Below are positions 14,942-23,477 of a DNA stretch of 42,950 bases, one piece after another. Under the pieces are notes generated by a model. It saw only the letters and a list, made by a program, of their open reading frames with translations, was not told the origin of the DNA and ran no database searches. The stretch comes from Methanosarcinales archaeon Methan_01 (lineage in GTDB: Archaea; Halobacteriota; Methanosarcinia; Methanotrichales; Methanotrichaceae): assembly GCA_001602645.1 (NCBI GenBank), contig LUYE01000022.1, positions 1-42,950 on the forward strand. The letters are read 5' to 3'. Positions within the stretch are counted from its first letter, which is position 1. Every line of letters starts with the position of its first letter. The position numbers were made by a program, and so were the translations under genes.

Positions 14942-15880
14942 TTATGCCTCACCGGCTAGGCCGGCCCTGTTCATCTTGCCTCCAAATCCTCCCCTACCCA
15001 TATCGTCCATGCCAGGGGCTCCCATTCCGAACTGGTTTACATGGCACCCCTGACCAATGGAGGCACCCGCCATCCTGAACTCTCCACCGTGGCTGGCCCC
15101 AGGCCCTCCCATCCGACCGTTTCCCAGGCCCAGAGCTGCGCAGACCTCCATCCTCTCCTTCAGCTCTGCGATGGTCATATTCTCCATCTCGGCTCTCATC
15201 TGCTCGTTCATCTCTTCGATCTCGGCGATCGTCATGTTATTCAGCTCGGCTAGCTTCTCTTCCTTCAGCGCCTCGATCTCGGCGATCGTCATCCCCTCCA
15301 GCTCTTCGAGGGTCATCTCAGAGGCCAAGAAGCATCCTCCGAGGAAGGGACGGTCTACCCGATCCTCTTTCAACTCCCTCAGCTCTGCGATGGTCATATT
15401 CTCCATCTCGGCCCTCTTCTCATCTCTCAGAGCCTGGATATCCTCGGCGGTCATGTTCATCATCTCGTTCTGTTTCTCCTCTCTCAGCGCTGAGAGTTCG
15501 GCGAGGGTCATCTCCTTCATCTCCTCCTCGGTCAGGTCCATCAAGAGGAGCGCGCCTCCCCATCCCATCGCCATGGGGCATTCTTCCATGGCGGAAGGTC
15601 CCATCATCCCCTGGCCCATGGGACCCCGGATCATCCCCTCCCTGTTCATGGGGCATCGGGTCGTATTTTCGTCGCCTCGGGGACAGGCGGCCATGTTGGC
15701 ATCCTGTTTCATCTCCCTCAGCTCCGCCAGGGTCATATTCTCCATCTCTTCCTCGGAGAGGTTCATCTCCTCGAACCCCCCAAAACGCCCAGGGCCCTTA
15801 TTATCCCAGGGCATCGAGAGGGCGGGGACCGCGATAAGAGTGGCCACCGCCAGGGTCATCAACAGTCTTGTATATCTCAT
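14942..15880 (-). CDS. Secreted Met-rich protein with MTxAExxxL repeats
   Basis: A signal peptide (RLLMTLAVATLIAVPALS) is followed by about 290 residues. Eight units of the type 'M-T-[IL]-A-E-[IL]-x-x-[LM]-[KR]-E' occur, e.g. ENMTLAELREMKQD, KEMTLAELSALREEK, ENMTIAELRELKED, EGMTIAEIEALKEEK, NNMTIAEIEEMNEQ and ENMTIAELKERME. They should form amphipathic helices, possibly a coiled coil, and most bear an N-M-T sequon. Two Met/Cys/Gly-rich segments (ECPMAMGWGG; GPMGQGMMGPS) interrupt or follow the helices and might bind soft metals such as Cu(I). The tail is Gly/Met-rich. It shares its 5' leader with the secreted protein at 9333-10097 and lies just upstream of the exporter operon. I know no named family. 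Confidence 0.7.
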   Translation of the reverse strand: MRYTRLLMTLAVATLIAVPALSMPWDNKGPGRFGGFEEMNLSEEEMENMTLAELREMKQDANMAACPRGDENTTRCPMNREGMIRGPMGQGMMGPSAMEECPMAMGWGGALLLMDLTEEEMKEMTLAELSALREEKQNEMMNMTAEDIQALRDEKRAEMENMTIAELRELKEDRVDRPFLGGCFLASEMTLEELEGMTIAEIEALKEEKLAELNNMTIAEIEEMNEQMRAEMENMTIAELKERMEVCAALGLGNGRMGGPGASHGGEFRMAGASIGQGCHVNQFGMGAPGMDDMGRGGFGGKMNRAGLAGEA

Positions 15881-15945
15881 CGTTGATACCTCACTGTCGA
15901 GGACGGACCTCTCGAAGCTTCGAGAAAGCCTTCCTCAACAAACCC
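15881..15945 (-). promoter_or_regulatory. Structured 5' leader, copy 2
   Basis: Read leftward: a perfect 16-bp palindrome TCTCGAAGCTTCGAGA (15910-15925), immediately followed by GGTCCGTCCTCGA (15897-15909), then a GAGGT ribosome site and the ATG at 15880. Motif, order and spacing match copy 1 before 10097, while the hairpin arms differ in sequence, which argues for a conserved structure. A weak TATA-like TTTTAA lies near 15968. Confidence 0.6.
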
Positions 15946-15954
15946 CCATGGGGC

Positions 15955-16075
15955 CGAACGATAGTTAAAATTAGAGCCGAACGGGACCGAACTATAACCG
16001 TTCAGAAAAGGTTCCATCGGTCTGAAATCGTTCAGATTCGAGCAAGAGGGTTTTAAATAGTTCAATATAAAGGAA
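15955..16075 (-). promoter_or_regulatory. Upstream region with palindromes and repeated CCGAAC
   Basis: CCGAAC occurs three times (near 15954, 15979 and 15989). GAACGG/CCGTTC form an inverted repeat across about 15981-16006, and CTGAAATCGTTCAG (near 16021-16034) has 5-bp arms around ATCG. The region is AT-rich and lies before the leader of the Met-rich secreted protein, so these are possible regulator sites. No gene is seen between 15881 and 16199. Confidence 0.4.
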
Positions 16076-16142
16076 TAGTCGCAATTAATATCATTTTTCT
16101 CCATCAGAACCATTATAATCGATATTCTGAGATGCGGGCCGG

Positions 16143-16197
16143 GGCCTCCCGCGCAGATCGGCGGGGACCGGGCCCCGCCGGCGCGGCGGGAGGGCCT
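16143..16197 (-). terminator. Nested GC-rich hairpin behind the CDF gene
   Basis: An inner perfect stem CGGCGGGG/CCCCGCCG (16159-16180) is enclosed by outer arms GGCCTCCCGCGC and GCGCGGCGGGAGGGCC (about 16144-16196). It directly follows the stop of the leftward CDF gene and could act as a terminator or mRNA stabiliser; there is no long T tract immediately after it. Confidence 0.45.
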
Positions 16198-16199
16198 GG

Positions 16200-17072
16200 T
16201 CAAAGGCCTCTATCTCTGCCGCCTCGGTAGGGCTCCAGGTGGACGACGACGTCCACCACGTCTGAGACGTAGTCTATGAGCCTCCGCTTCACCTCCTCGG
16301 AGATCTCATGCCCCTCCTCGACGGTGAGCTCGGGATCGACGAGGACGTGGAGGTCTACCTCGATCCCTGAGCCGATGTGGCGGGTCCTGATGGCGTGGAC
16401 CTCCTGGACGCCGGGGGTGGCGCGCGCCAACTGCTCTATCCCGCGACGGATCTCCTCGGGCGCTCCCCGGTCGATCAGCTGCTCCAACGATGGCCGGACA
16501 ATCTTCCAGGCGGTCTGGAGGATGAAGATCGAGACGACGATAGCTCCCAGGTGGTCGAGGATGGCGAGGCCCGGAAGGAGGGCGGCGCCGGCTACGGCGA
16601 GGGCGGCAGGGACGGAGCTGAGGGCGTCGGATCGGTGGTGCCAGGCGTTGGCGATGAGGGCGGTGGACCTGATCTCTAACCCCACCGAGATAGTCCATCG
16701 GTAGAGGAGCTCTTTTGTGAAGATGGAGAGGATCGCGGCGAAGAAGGCGATAGGACCCGGAGGGTTGCGGTGGGGCTCGTGGAGGGTGTCTAGGGCGTTG
16801 TAGACTAGCCCCAGGCCGACGGCGGCGAGGAGGAGGCCTATGAATATAGTCACCAGAAACTCGATCCTCCGGTGGCCGTGGGGGTGGCATTCGTCTGGGG
16901 GCCTCGACCAGAACCTCACCCCCACCAGGACGGCGACGTCGGTGACGGTGTCGGTGAGGCTGTGGACGGCGTCCGCCACCACCGCCTGGCTGTTTCCGAC
17001 GATCCCCGCTGCGAGCTTCAGGGCTGATAGGAGGACGTTGATGGCGAGGCCCGTAAGGGTCACCCGCCTCAC
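16200..17072 (-). CDS. Cation diffusion facilitator (CDF) metal efflux protein
   Basis: The 290-residue protein has about six membrane spans and a C-terminal cytoplasmic domain of about 80 residues, the CDF layout. The metal site is visible: D in VVADAVHSLTD (span 2) and HHRSD (span 5), i.e. the HxxxD motif. A histidine segment (ECHPHGHRRIEF) joins spans 2 and 3. CDF proteins exchange Zn(II), Fe(II), Mn(II) or Co(II) for protons and export the metal; the HD-type site is most often Zn/Fe. The C-terminal part (TPGVQEVHAIRTRHIGSGIEVDLHV) is the usual ferredoxin-like dimer domain. The start is GTG 17072. The family assignment is secure; the metal is not. Confidence 0.9.
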   Translation of the reverse strand: MRRVTLTGLAINVLLSALKLAAGIVGNSQAVVADAVHSLTDTVTDVAVLVGVRFWSRPPDECHPHGHRRIEFLVTIFIGLLLAAVGLGLVYNALDTLHEPHRNPPGPIAFFAAILSIFTKELLYRWTISVGLEIRSTALIANAWHHRSDALSSVPAALAVAGAALLPGLAILDHLGAIVVSIFILQTAWKIVRPSLEQLIDRGAPEEIRRGIEQLARATPGVQEVHAIRTRHIGSGIEVDLHVLVDPELTVEEGHEISEEVKRRLIDYVSDVVDVVVHLEPYRGGRDRGL

Positions 17073-17225
17073 GGCTCCGACGACCGTATCGGGGTCTGCG
17101 ACGGAGCCTTCGAACCGGGGGATCTCAGCCCTTGGACGGGTCCAGGACGTTTCAGATGCCCCCAGGTTCGGGTTCCCTTTCTGCCATGAAGAACATCTTC
17201 ATCCTCCTTCTCTAGCCGTTCTTAT

Positions 17226-18302
17226 TCAAACCGGGACGCCTGCCCGGTACATGAGGATTATGTAGACGAGGAGGGCGAGCATCAGGATCCAGAGCGCCAT
17301 CGCCAGGATCGAAGCCCTCTTCGCCCTCTTGGCATCGGCCCTCTTCTGGGGCCTGATCCCCTGGGCGAGGAAGGTGGCCACCCCCGAGAGGTTGACGGAG
17401 ATGAAGTTCGCAATGAAGAGGAGCATCGCCCCCCAGGCGAGGCTCTCGTGTCCCGATCCCATCAGGAGGCCGAAGGCGACGAGCGGCGGCAGGAGGGCGA
17501 CGGCGACCATCACCCCGATGAGGGTGGCGGATAAGCCGGTGGTGAAGGCGAGGGCCCCCGCGCTCCCCGAGGCGAGGGCGAGGGCGACCTCGCCGAGGCC
17601 GACCACAGTCCTGGAGGCTACCTCTGGAGCCCCTGGGTCGACGGGCAGAAATGACCCCAAAGCGTAAGAGATGGCGATGGCGGTCCCCACCCCGACGAAA
17701 TTCGCCTTGAGGGACCTGACGGCCAGGGATCTGTCCCCCAGGATCGTCGCCAGGGAGAAGGATACATTTGGGAGGAGGAGGGGGGCGATGACCATGGCCC
17801 CGATGATCACCGCCACGTTATTTTTCAGGACGCCGAAGGCGGCCACGATGGAGGAGAGGATGACCATGAAGACGTAGACCCGGGAGACCCCCACCGGGGT
17901 TACCTCCGCGTAGAGCTCCTCTCTGCCTATCCGCTTGCTCCCCTTCTTGTTCTTATCTTTCGAGACGAGAGCTTTTGCCTCTGCCCTCTCCTCCTCGATG
18001 GGGGGCCTAGGGAGGGTCGCCGTCACGGGAAGGACGACCATCCGGTAACCTTCATTCCTCTGGAACCTCGCCTCCAGCATGTTGATGACATTCTCCGACG
18101 CCTCTGCCGATACCAGGATCCGGACCAGGATCCGCTTTTCGTCGAAGCTCGCATTCCAGACCCCCTTCACCGGCCTCCCCCAGACCCCCAAGACGGGCTC
18201 TATCCATATCCCCAAGATCTCAAGGCCGCCCCTGGTCAACAACCTCTCCAGACCCGTCCTCTCCTCTTCCGGGATGACCATCTCGATCAATCGAAGTATC
18301 AC
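17226..18302 (-). CDS. TIGR00341/DUF389 family membrane protein
   Basis: The protein has an N-terminal soluble domain (about residues 1-95) and, from about residue 140, six to eight membrane spans containing NVAVIIGAMVIAPLLLPNVS and TGLSATLIGVMVAVALLPPL, hallmarks of DUF389 (TIGR00341). The biochemical role is unknown. The start is GTG 18302, preceded by GGTGA; a TATA-like stretch near 18325 also fits. It lies among ion-transport genes on the same strand (CorA 75 bases upstream, CDF downstream), which suggests a role in ion or membrane homeostasis. Confidence 0.85.
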   Translation of the reverse strand: MILRLIEMVIPEEERTGLERLLTRGGLEILGIWIEPVLGVWGRPVKGVWNASFDEKRILVRILVSAEASENVINMLEARFQRNEGYRMVVLPVTATLPRPPIEEERAEAKALVSKDKNKKGSKRIGREELYAEVTPVGVSRVYVFMVILSSIVAAFGVLKNNVAVIIGAMVIAPLLLPNVSFSLATILGDRSLAVRSLKANFVGVGTAIAISYALGSFLPVDPGAPEVASRTVVGLGEVALALASGSAGALAFTTGLSATLIGVMVAVALLPPLVAFGLLMGSGHESLAWGAMLLFIANFISVNLSGVATFLAQGIRPQKRADAKRAKRASILAMALWILMLALLVYIILMYRAGVPV

Positions 18303-18377
18303 GATCTCACCCTAGCCAGATATTTAATGTATAAGTTACTGAGACCTGGGGGACGATCGACCGTTGGAAGTCCGGTC

Positions 18378-19457
18378 TCAGATCCATCTCTTCCTCCTGA
18401 AGTAGAGGAGCATGACCGCTCCCGAGAGGAGCATGAAGAGGAGGATCGCCGGGTAGCCCCAACGCCATCGGAGCTCGGGCATGTATTCGAAGTTCATCCC
18501 GTATATCCCGGCGACGAAGGTGAGGGGTATGAAGATGGTGGCGATGATCGTCAGGACCTTCATCACCTCGTTCATCCGGTTGCTGATGCTGGATAGGTAG
18601 ATCTCCAGCATCCCGGAGAGGACCTCCCGGAAGGTCTCGATCGCCTCGATGGTCTGGACGGTGTGGTCGTATACGTCCCGGAGGTAGACCTCCGTCGGCT
18701 CCTCGAAGATCTCCGACTCTCCCCGGGAGAGGCGGCTTATCACCTCCCGGAGGGGCCAGACCGACTTGCGGAGGAATATCATCTCCCGCTTCATCTGGTG
18801 GATCTGAGAGGAGGCGTCGGGGGTGGGGCCTGAAAGAAGCCTCTCCTCCAGGACCTCCAGCTCCTCGCCCACCTCCTCCAGGATCAGGAAGTAGTTGTCG
18901 ACGACGGCATCGATGAGGGAGTAAGCGAGATAGTCCGCCCCCCTCCTCCTGATCTTCCCCTTCGACTTCCTGATCCGGTCCCTGACGCCGTCGAAGACGT
19001 CTCCTTCCGTCTCCTGGAACGATATGACAAAACCGCGGCTGACGATCAGGCTCAGCTGCTCTGACCGGATCTCTCCATCCTCTCTCCCCTCCCTTGCGCC
19101 GTTGAGCATCTTCAGGACGATGAAGACGTAATCCTCGAAGTCCTCCATCTTCGGCCGCTGGTCGGTGTGGACGATGTCCTCCAGGACGAGGGGGTGGATC
19201 TCGAAAGAGCCTCCGATCCTCTCTATCACCTCGGGGCTGTGGACCCCGACGACGTTTATCCAGGTGACGGTGGGGCTCGTTTTGAACTCGGCCAGCATAT
19301 CGAGGGTGGTTGGGCAGAGCTCCCGGAGGTGGTCCTGGTCGTAGTCGACGACGGTGACCCGGACGGGCCCGGTCCTCTCGTCGCCGACGTGGACGAGGGT
19401 CCCTGGGGGGAGGCCCACCTTATTTGTCCTCATCTTTAAGCGCCGGGCCATGATCAT
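18378..19457 (-). CDS. corA: CorA-family magnesium/cobalt transporter
   Basis: A long soluble N-terminal part (about 295 residues, rich in charged helices) is followed by two C-terminal spans. The channel signature YGMNFEYMPELRWRWGYP follows the first span, and the protein ends in a basic LYFRRKRWI. This is the CorA layout; such pentamers admit Mg(II), sometimes Co(II) or Ni(II), and close when cytoplasmic Mg(II) rises. ATG 19457 overlaps the stop of the mechanosensitive-channel gene (ATGA), so the two are co-translated. The pairing joins Mg(II) uptake with pressure release. Confidence 0.92.
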   Translation of the reverse strand: MIMARRLKMRTNKVGLPPGTLVHVGDERTGPVRVTVVDYDQDHLRELCPTTLDMLAEFKTSPTVTWINVVGVHSPEVIERIGGSFEIHPLVLEDIVHTDQRPKMEDFEDYVFIVLKMLNGAREGREDGEIRSEQLSLIVSRGFVISFQETEGDVFDGVRDRIRKSKGKIRRRGADYLAYSLIDAVVDNYFLILEEVGEELEVLEERLLSGPTPDASSQIHQMKREMIFLRKSVWPLREVISRLSRGESEIFEEPTEVYLRDVYDHTVQTIEAIETFREVLSGMLEIYLSSISNRMNEVMKVLTIIATIFIPLTFVAGIYGMNFEYMPELRWRWGYPAILLFMLLSGAVMLLYFRRKRWI

Positions 19458-20422
19458 CCGACCTTGACCGGTTCCGTCTCGCCGGCCTCAAGCCTAACTT
19501 CGGGAAATCCGACGATATCGATGGTGGTGGAGGCGAGCTTGATCTTCTCAGACCTCTCGATCTCTTCCAGGATCATCTGGCTCAATTTGCTCTTGGTCAT
19601 CCTCCTCTCCCTCACCGCTGTCACGTATCTTATGTTGAATTTGATCCAGTTGTCTGTCATGGTTATGAAGACGGCGGGCTCCGTCACCTTCCTTGGGAGA
19701 TAATACTTCTCTTCGAGGGTGGAGAGGCTAATTTCGGCCTTGTTGCCGACCTCTTCTGTCTCCCTTCTGACGATGGAGAGGATCCTGTTGACCGCTTCCT
19801 TCCAGTCGCTGTCGTAGGTTATGGGGATGCTGATCTCGTCCCATAGGAAGGGGTGGTCTTTGGTGTAGTTGTTGACCGGACCCGAGAGGATGTAGCCGTT
19901 AGGCATCATCGCAAGCCTGCCGGTGGCCTGATCTCCCGACATCCACTCGCCCATCTCCATGAGGGTGGTGTATAGGATGTCGATATCGATGACGTCCCCC
20001 ATCATCGAGTTCATCTCGACCCTGTCGCCGACCCGGTATATCCCGGTGACGAAGATGACCACACCCCCGAAGAAGTTTTTGAATAGGTCCTGGAGGGCGA
20101 CGGCGAGGCCGGCGGCGATGATCCCGTAGGAGACGAGGAGGCTCTGGGTGTTCTCTACCCATATGTTCATGACGACGGCGACGAGGACCACCAGATAGAC
20201 TATCGAGACCGTCTTTTTGAAGGAGTACCTGGTCTTGGAGACGGTAATCTTTCCGATGAGGAGCTCCTCGAAGAGGTGTTTGAAGAGGATGTGGATCGCG
20301 GCGACGGCGACGGCGGTGATGAAGGCCTTCTGGAGGTGCGGGTTAGGATATAAGTGATTGAGAGCCCAGAGGGAGGCCGCGAGGGCGATTAGGGATAAGA
20401 GGGGGAGGAACCTCTTGAGCAT
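19454..20422 (-). CDS. MscS-family mechanosensitive channel
   Basis: Three or four N-terminal spans are followed by the pore-lining helix and MscS beta domain: YGIIAAGLAVALQDLFKNFF, then GIYRVGDRVEMNSMMGDVIDIDILYTTL. The C-terminal domain (about residues 190-310) is the usual alpha/beta cage. MscS channels open under membrane tension to release ions and osmolytes. The spacing of Gly/Ala in the pore helix matches the family. A TATA-like AAAATATTTAAT near 20450 gives this gene and corA their own promoter. A second MscS gene with a different partner lies at 33380. Confidence 0.9.
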   Translation of the reverse strand: MLKRFLPLLSLIALAASLWALNHLYPNPHLQKAFITAVAVAAIHILFKHLFEELLIGKITVSKTRYSFKKTVSIVYLVVLVAVVMNIWVENTQSLLVSYGIIAAGLAVALQDLFKNFFGGVVIFVTGIYRVGDRVEMNSMMGDVIDIDILYTTLMEMGEWMSGDQATGRLAMMPNGYILSGPVNNYTKDHPFLWDEISIPITYDSDWKEAVNRILSIVRRETEEVGNKAEISLSTLEEKYYLPRKVTEPAVFITMTDNWIKFNIRYVTAVRERRMTKSKLSQMILEEIERSEKIKLASTTIDIVGFPEVRLEAGETEPVKVG

Positions 20423-20481
20423 ATGGGGGTACCTCTTTCTTCAAAACATTAAATATTTTATCCTATCTATCGATCGCAACC

Positions 20482-21459
20482 TCAGAAGAGGGCGAAGAGC
20501 TTTCCCAGGAAGAAGGCGTAGAATATCACCAGCAACCACCCCTCCCAGTGGGTCATCTCGTTCTCCCAGATCACGACGAAGTAGAGGAGGGTGGCGACGA
20601 TCATCATGGGCATGACGAAGGTTGTTATCGTCGCCGGGATCGCCACCGTCCCGAATAGCGCCGAGATCCCCATGATCCCCAGGGCGTTGAAGATGTTCGA
20701 GCCGATGATGTTTCCTATGGCCAGCTCTGGCTTGTTCGTGGCGGCGGCCTTGACGCTCACCACCAGCTCCGGGAGCGAGGTTCCCAGGGCGACGGCGCTG
20801 GCGGCGATGATCTCGGTCCCGATCCCGACCATCTCCGAGAGCCTCACCACCGAGACGACGGTGTAGTTTGCTCCTATGTAGAGGAAGACGATGCTGAGGA
20901 ATAGCTTCAGGTAGACCCGGGGATCGAGCCTCCTCTTTTTGGGGTGGACCACTCCAGAAGCCTCCAGCTCCTCCATCGACCTCGCCCTCGCCTCGTCCGC
21001 CACCCTCTCGACGCTGACGGCGTAGAGGAGGTAGACGAGGAGGCAGGCTAAGCATAGCAGCGCCTCGGGGAGGCTGAAGGCGCCGTCCCAGACCATCAGG
21101 GAGAGGAGGACCGCAGAGCCGACGAAGAAGGGGAGGTCGACGTTGACGAGGCTGTAGCTCGTCACCATCTTCTTCCCCACTATGGCGGAGAGGCCCAGGA
21201 TGAGGAATATGTTCGTCACGTTCGAGCCCATGACGTTCCCCGTCACGATCTCCGAGGAGCCCTTCACCACCGCCAGGACCGACGAGACCAGCTCCGGGGT
21301 CGAGGTCCCCACCGCGACGATCGTCACCCCGATGATGAAGGGGGATATGCCGAAGCCGATGCCGATCCTCTCGGCGGAGTCGGTGAAGACGTCTGAGGCC
21401 TTCACCAAGACGGCGAGGCTCCCGGCGAAGATCAGTGCCCAGAGGAGGACGGAGAGCAT
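20482..21459 (-). CDS. Calcium/cation antiporter (CaCA family, YrbG-like)
   Basis: About ten spans in two homologous halves. Each half has the ion-binding alpha repeat: VGTSTPELVSSVLAV with GNVMGSNVTNIFLILG in the first, and LGTSLPELVVSVKAA with GNIIGSNIFNALGIMG in the second. The central loop (RARSMEELEASGVVHPKKRR) is cytoplasmic. The family exports Ca(II) in exchange for Na(+) or H(+). Both Glu residues needed for transport are present. It lies 60 bases upstream of the MscS-corA pair in the same direction. Confidence 0.92.
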   Translation of the reverse strand: MLSVLLWALIFAGSLAVLVKASDVFTDSAERIGIGFGISPFIIGVTIVAVGTSTPELVSSVLAVVKGSSEIVTGNVMGSNVTNIFLILGLSAIVGKKMVTSYSLVNVDLPFFVGSAVLLSLMVWDGAFSLPEALLCLACLLVYLLYAVSVERVADEARARSMEELEASGVVHPKKRRLDPRVYLKLFLSIVFLYIGANYTVVSVVRLSEMVGIGTEIIAASAVALGTSLPELVVSVKAAATNKPELAIGNIIGSNIFNALGIMGISALFGTVAIPATITTFVMPMMIVATLLYFVVIWENEMTHWEGWLLVIFYAFFLGKLFALF

Positions 21460-21543
21460 GCTCCCCCCCTCAGCCGCCCCGGTTAAATCGTTTTCTGAGA
21501 TGCTGGCGGGTCTGCCCTCCCGGCGGAAGGGGCATAGCCGCCG

Positions 21544-22314
21544 TCATTCCACGTCGCTCCTCTCGAAGAGGTATGCTCCCAGGCCCAGGGCCCCAGCGCA
21601 GCAGGCGGCGAGGATCGCGAGGTCCAGGGCCGGGGGGAAGGAGCTCGCGCCGACGAGGGACCCTCGGAGGCCGTCGACGCCGTAGGTGAGGGGGTCGAGG
21701 TAGGAGAGGGTCCGAAGCCACGGAGGGAGGTTTGATATCGGAAATAGGGCTCCGGAGAGGAGGAATAGCGGGAAGACCATGAAGTTCATGATCAGGGAGA
21801 AGCCCGACATGTCCTTCATCCGGGAGGCGAAGGCGAGGCCGAGGCTGTTGAAGGTGGTGGCGATGAGGACCATGAAGACTAGGGCGAGGAGAAAGCCCGG
21901 AAGGCCCGTGATCTCCAGCCCCATGGCGACGCCGGGGACGAGGATGATCAGCCCCTGCAAAACGGCGGTGGTGACGCCGCCGGCCGTCCTCCCGATGACG
22001 ATGGAGAGCCTCGATACCGGGGCGACCATGATCTCTCGGAGGAAGCCGAACTCCCGGTCCCAGAGCATCGAGAGCCCCCCGAAGGTGGAGGAGAAGAGCA
22101 GCGTCATCCCTATGATCCCGGGGGCGAGGAAGCTGATGTAGTCTACGCCTTCAGGGATCTCGGAGATCGCCGCCGACCGGAAGCCGAAGCCGAGGAAGGC
22201 GAGGAAGAAGAAGGGCGGGGCTAGGGAGCCGAAGACCCGGCTCTTCAGCCTGAAGAAGCGGATCATCTCCCGCAGCCAGAGGCTGTAGATGGCGTAATAG
22301 TTTAGCGAGATCAT
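21544..22314 (-). CDS. ABC-2 type transporter permease
   Basis: The 256-residue protein has six spans and the ABC-2 consensus near its C-terminus (FPLFLLSGALFPISNLPPWLRTLSYLDPLTYGVDGLRG). An N-terminal amphipathic segment (YSLWLREMIRFFRLKSRVF) is typical. It is preceded 46 bases upstream by its ATPase (22361-23368), so the pair forms a DrrAB-type exporter for lipophilic substrates or surface polymers. The substrate is unknown. Confidence 0.9.
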   Translation of the reverse strand: MISLNYYAIYSLWLREMIRFFRLKSRVFGSLAPPFFFLAFLGFGFRSAAISEIPEGVDYISFLAPGIIGMTLLFSSTFGGLSMLWDREFGFLREIMVAPVSRLSIVIGRTAGGVTTAVLQGLIILVPGVAMGLEITGLPGFLLALVFMVLIATTFNSLGLAFASRMKDMSGFSLIMNFMVFPLFLLSGALFPISNLPPWLRTLSYLDPLTYGVDGLRGSLVGASSFPPALDLAILAACCAGALGLGAYLFERSDVE

Positions 22315-22360
22315 ATCAGGGCGTCCTCCTCATCAGCTCCTCCTCAGCGCCTTCAAGTTA

Positions 22361-23368
22361 TCAGTGCCTCCTCGTCCTCATCCTGCTCTGGACCGCTGCC
22401 ATCCGACCGGCGCCGGCCGACTCCGTCTCCCGGATCTTCTTGCCGGTGAACTTGAGGAAGACGTCCTCGAGGGTAGGCTCGTGCATGCTGACGGACCTGA
22501 TAAATAGCCCGGCCCGAGAGGACGAGAGGACGATCTCTGGGATCCGGGCCTCGGACCGGTCGACTCTGAGCCGAAGGGTCGAGCCCGCCCGGTCGACGGC
22601 CTCGACCCCCTCGAGATCCGAGAGGGCCCGGACGGCCTCGTCGCCGACCCCGTCCTCCACCTCCAGGGTGACGATGTCGGCGCCGATGAGGTCTTTGAGG
22701 CTTTCCGGGCTGTCCAACGCGACGATCCTCCCCTGGTCGATGATGGCGACCCTCTCGCAGAGGTGGTCCGCCTCCTCCATGTAGTGGGTCGTCAGGACGA
22801 CGGTGACCCCCTCCTCCCCGTTCATCCTCCGGATGTACCGCCAGATGTACCTGCGGGTCTGGGCGTCGAGGCCCAGAGTCGGCTCGTCGAGGAAGAGAAC
22901 ATTGGGGTGGTGCATCAGACCCCGGGCTATCTCAAGCCTCCTCTGCATCCCCCCGGAGTAGTCCTCCATCAGCACATCGGCCTTCTCCGTCAGGTCGACA
23001 AGCTCCAATACCTCGGCGATCCTCTCGGCCCGGGTCTTTCGGTCCATCCCGTACATCCGGCCGTGAAAGTCGAGGTTCTCTCGGCCCGAGAGCTGGCTGT
23101 CGACGGATGGATCCTGGAAGACGACCCCGATGGAGCTTCGGACGGCGTCCCTCTCCCGCGTTACGTCATAGCCCCAGACGGCAGCCGACCCGGCCGAAGG
23201 CCGCAGCATCGTCGTCAGCATCTTGATGATGGTGCTCTTTCCCGCGCCGTTGGGGCCGAGGAGGCCGAATAGTTCACCCTTCTCGATCCTGAGGTCTACC
23301 CCGTCGACGGCGAGAAAGCCGTTGAACCGCATCGAAAGGCCGCTGGCGGCGATGGCTGGACCATCCAT
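22361..23368 (-). CDS. DrrA-type ABC transporter ATPase
   Basis: Walker A GPNGAGKST lies at 38-46, signature YSGGMQRRLEIARGL at 137-151, Walker B VLFLDEPTLGLD at 157-168 and switch His in TTHYMEEAD. A C-terminal extension of about 95 residues ending in EPTLEDVFLKFTGKKIRE marks the drug-resistance (DrrA/CcmA-like) group. The last residues are a basic tail RMRTRRH. It pairs with the ABC-2 permease that follows. A TATA-like CCTATAAAC near 23396 lies before the start. Confidence 0.92.
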   Translation of the reverse strand: MDGPAIAASGLSMRFNGFLAVDGVDLRIEKGELFGLLGPNGAGKSTIIKMLTTMLRPSAGSAAVWGYDVTRERDAVRSSIGVVFQDPSVDSQLSGRENLDFHGRMYGMDRKTRAERIAEVLELVDLTEKADVLMEDYSGGMQRRLEIARGLMHHPNVLFLDEPTLGLDAQTRRYIWRYIRRMNGEEGVTVVLTTHYMEEADHLCERVAIIDQGRIVALDSPESLKDLIGADIVTLEVEDGVGDEAVRALSDLEGVEAVDRAGSTLRLRVDRSEARIPEIVLSSSRAGLFIRSVSMHEPTLEDVFLKFTGKKIRETESAGAGRMAAVQSRMRTRRH

Positions 23369-23477
23369 GGGAGAGGATGAGGGAGGGAGGGGGTTTATAG
23401 GTTTGCGTCGGCCTCGGGGGTTGGCGCCCGTTTGAATGGAGGCGGAATCGCAACCTTAATCTCCGATCGGAGGGCAA
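23369..23477. promoter_or_regulatory. Divergent promoter region
   Basis: This 109-base spacer separates the leftward DrrA gene from the rightward radical SAM gene. CCTATAAAC on the minus strand at about 23393-23401 serves the ABC genes. On the plus strand AACCTTAATC near 23452 is a weak TATA candidate, followed by CGGAGGG before ATG 23478. Confidence 0.4.
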
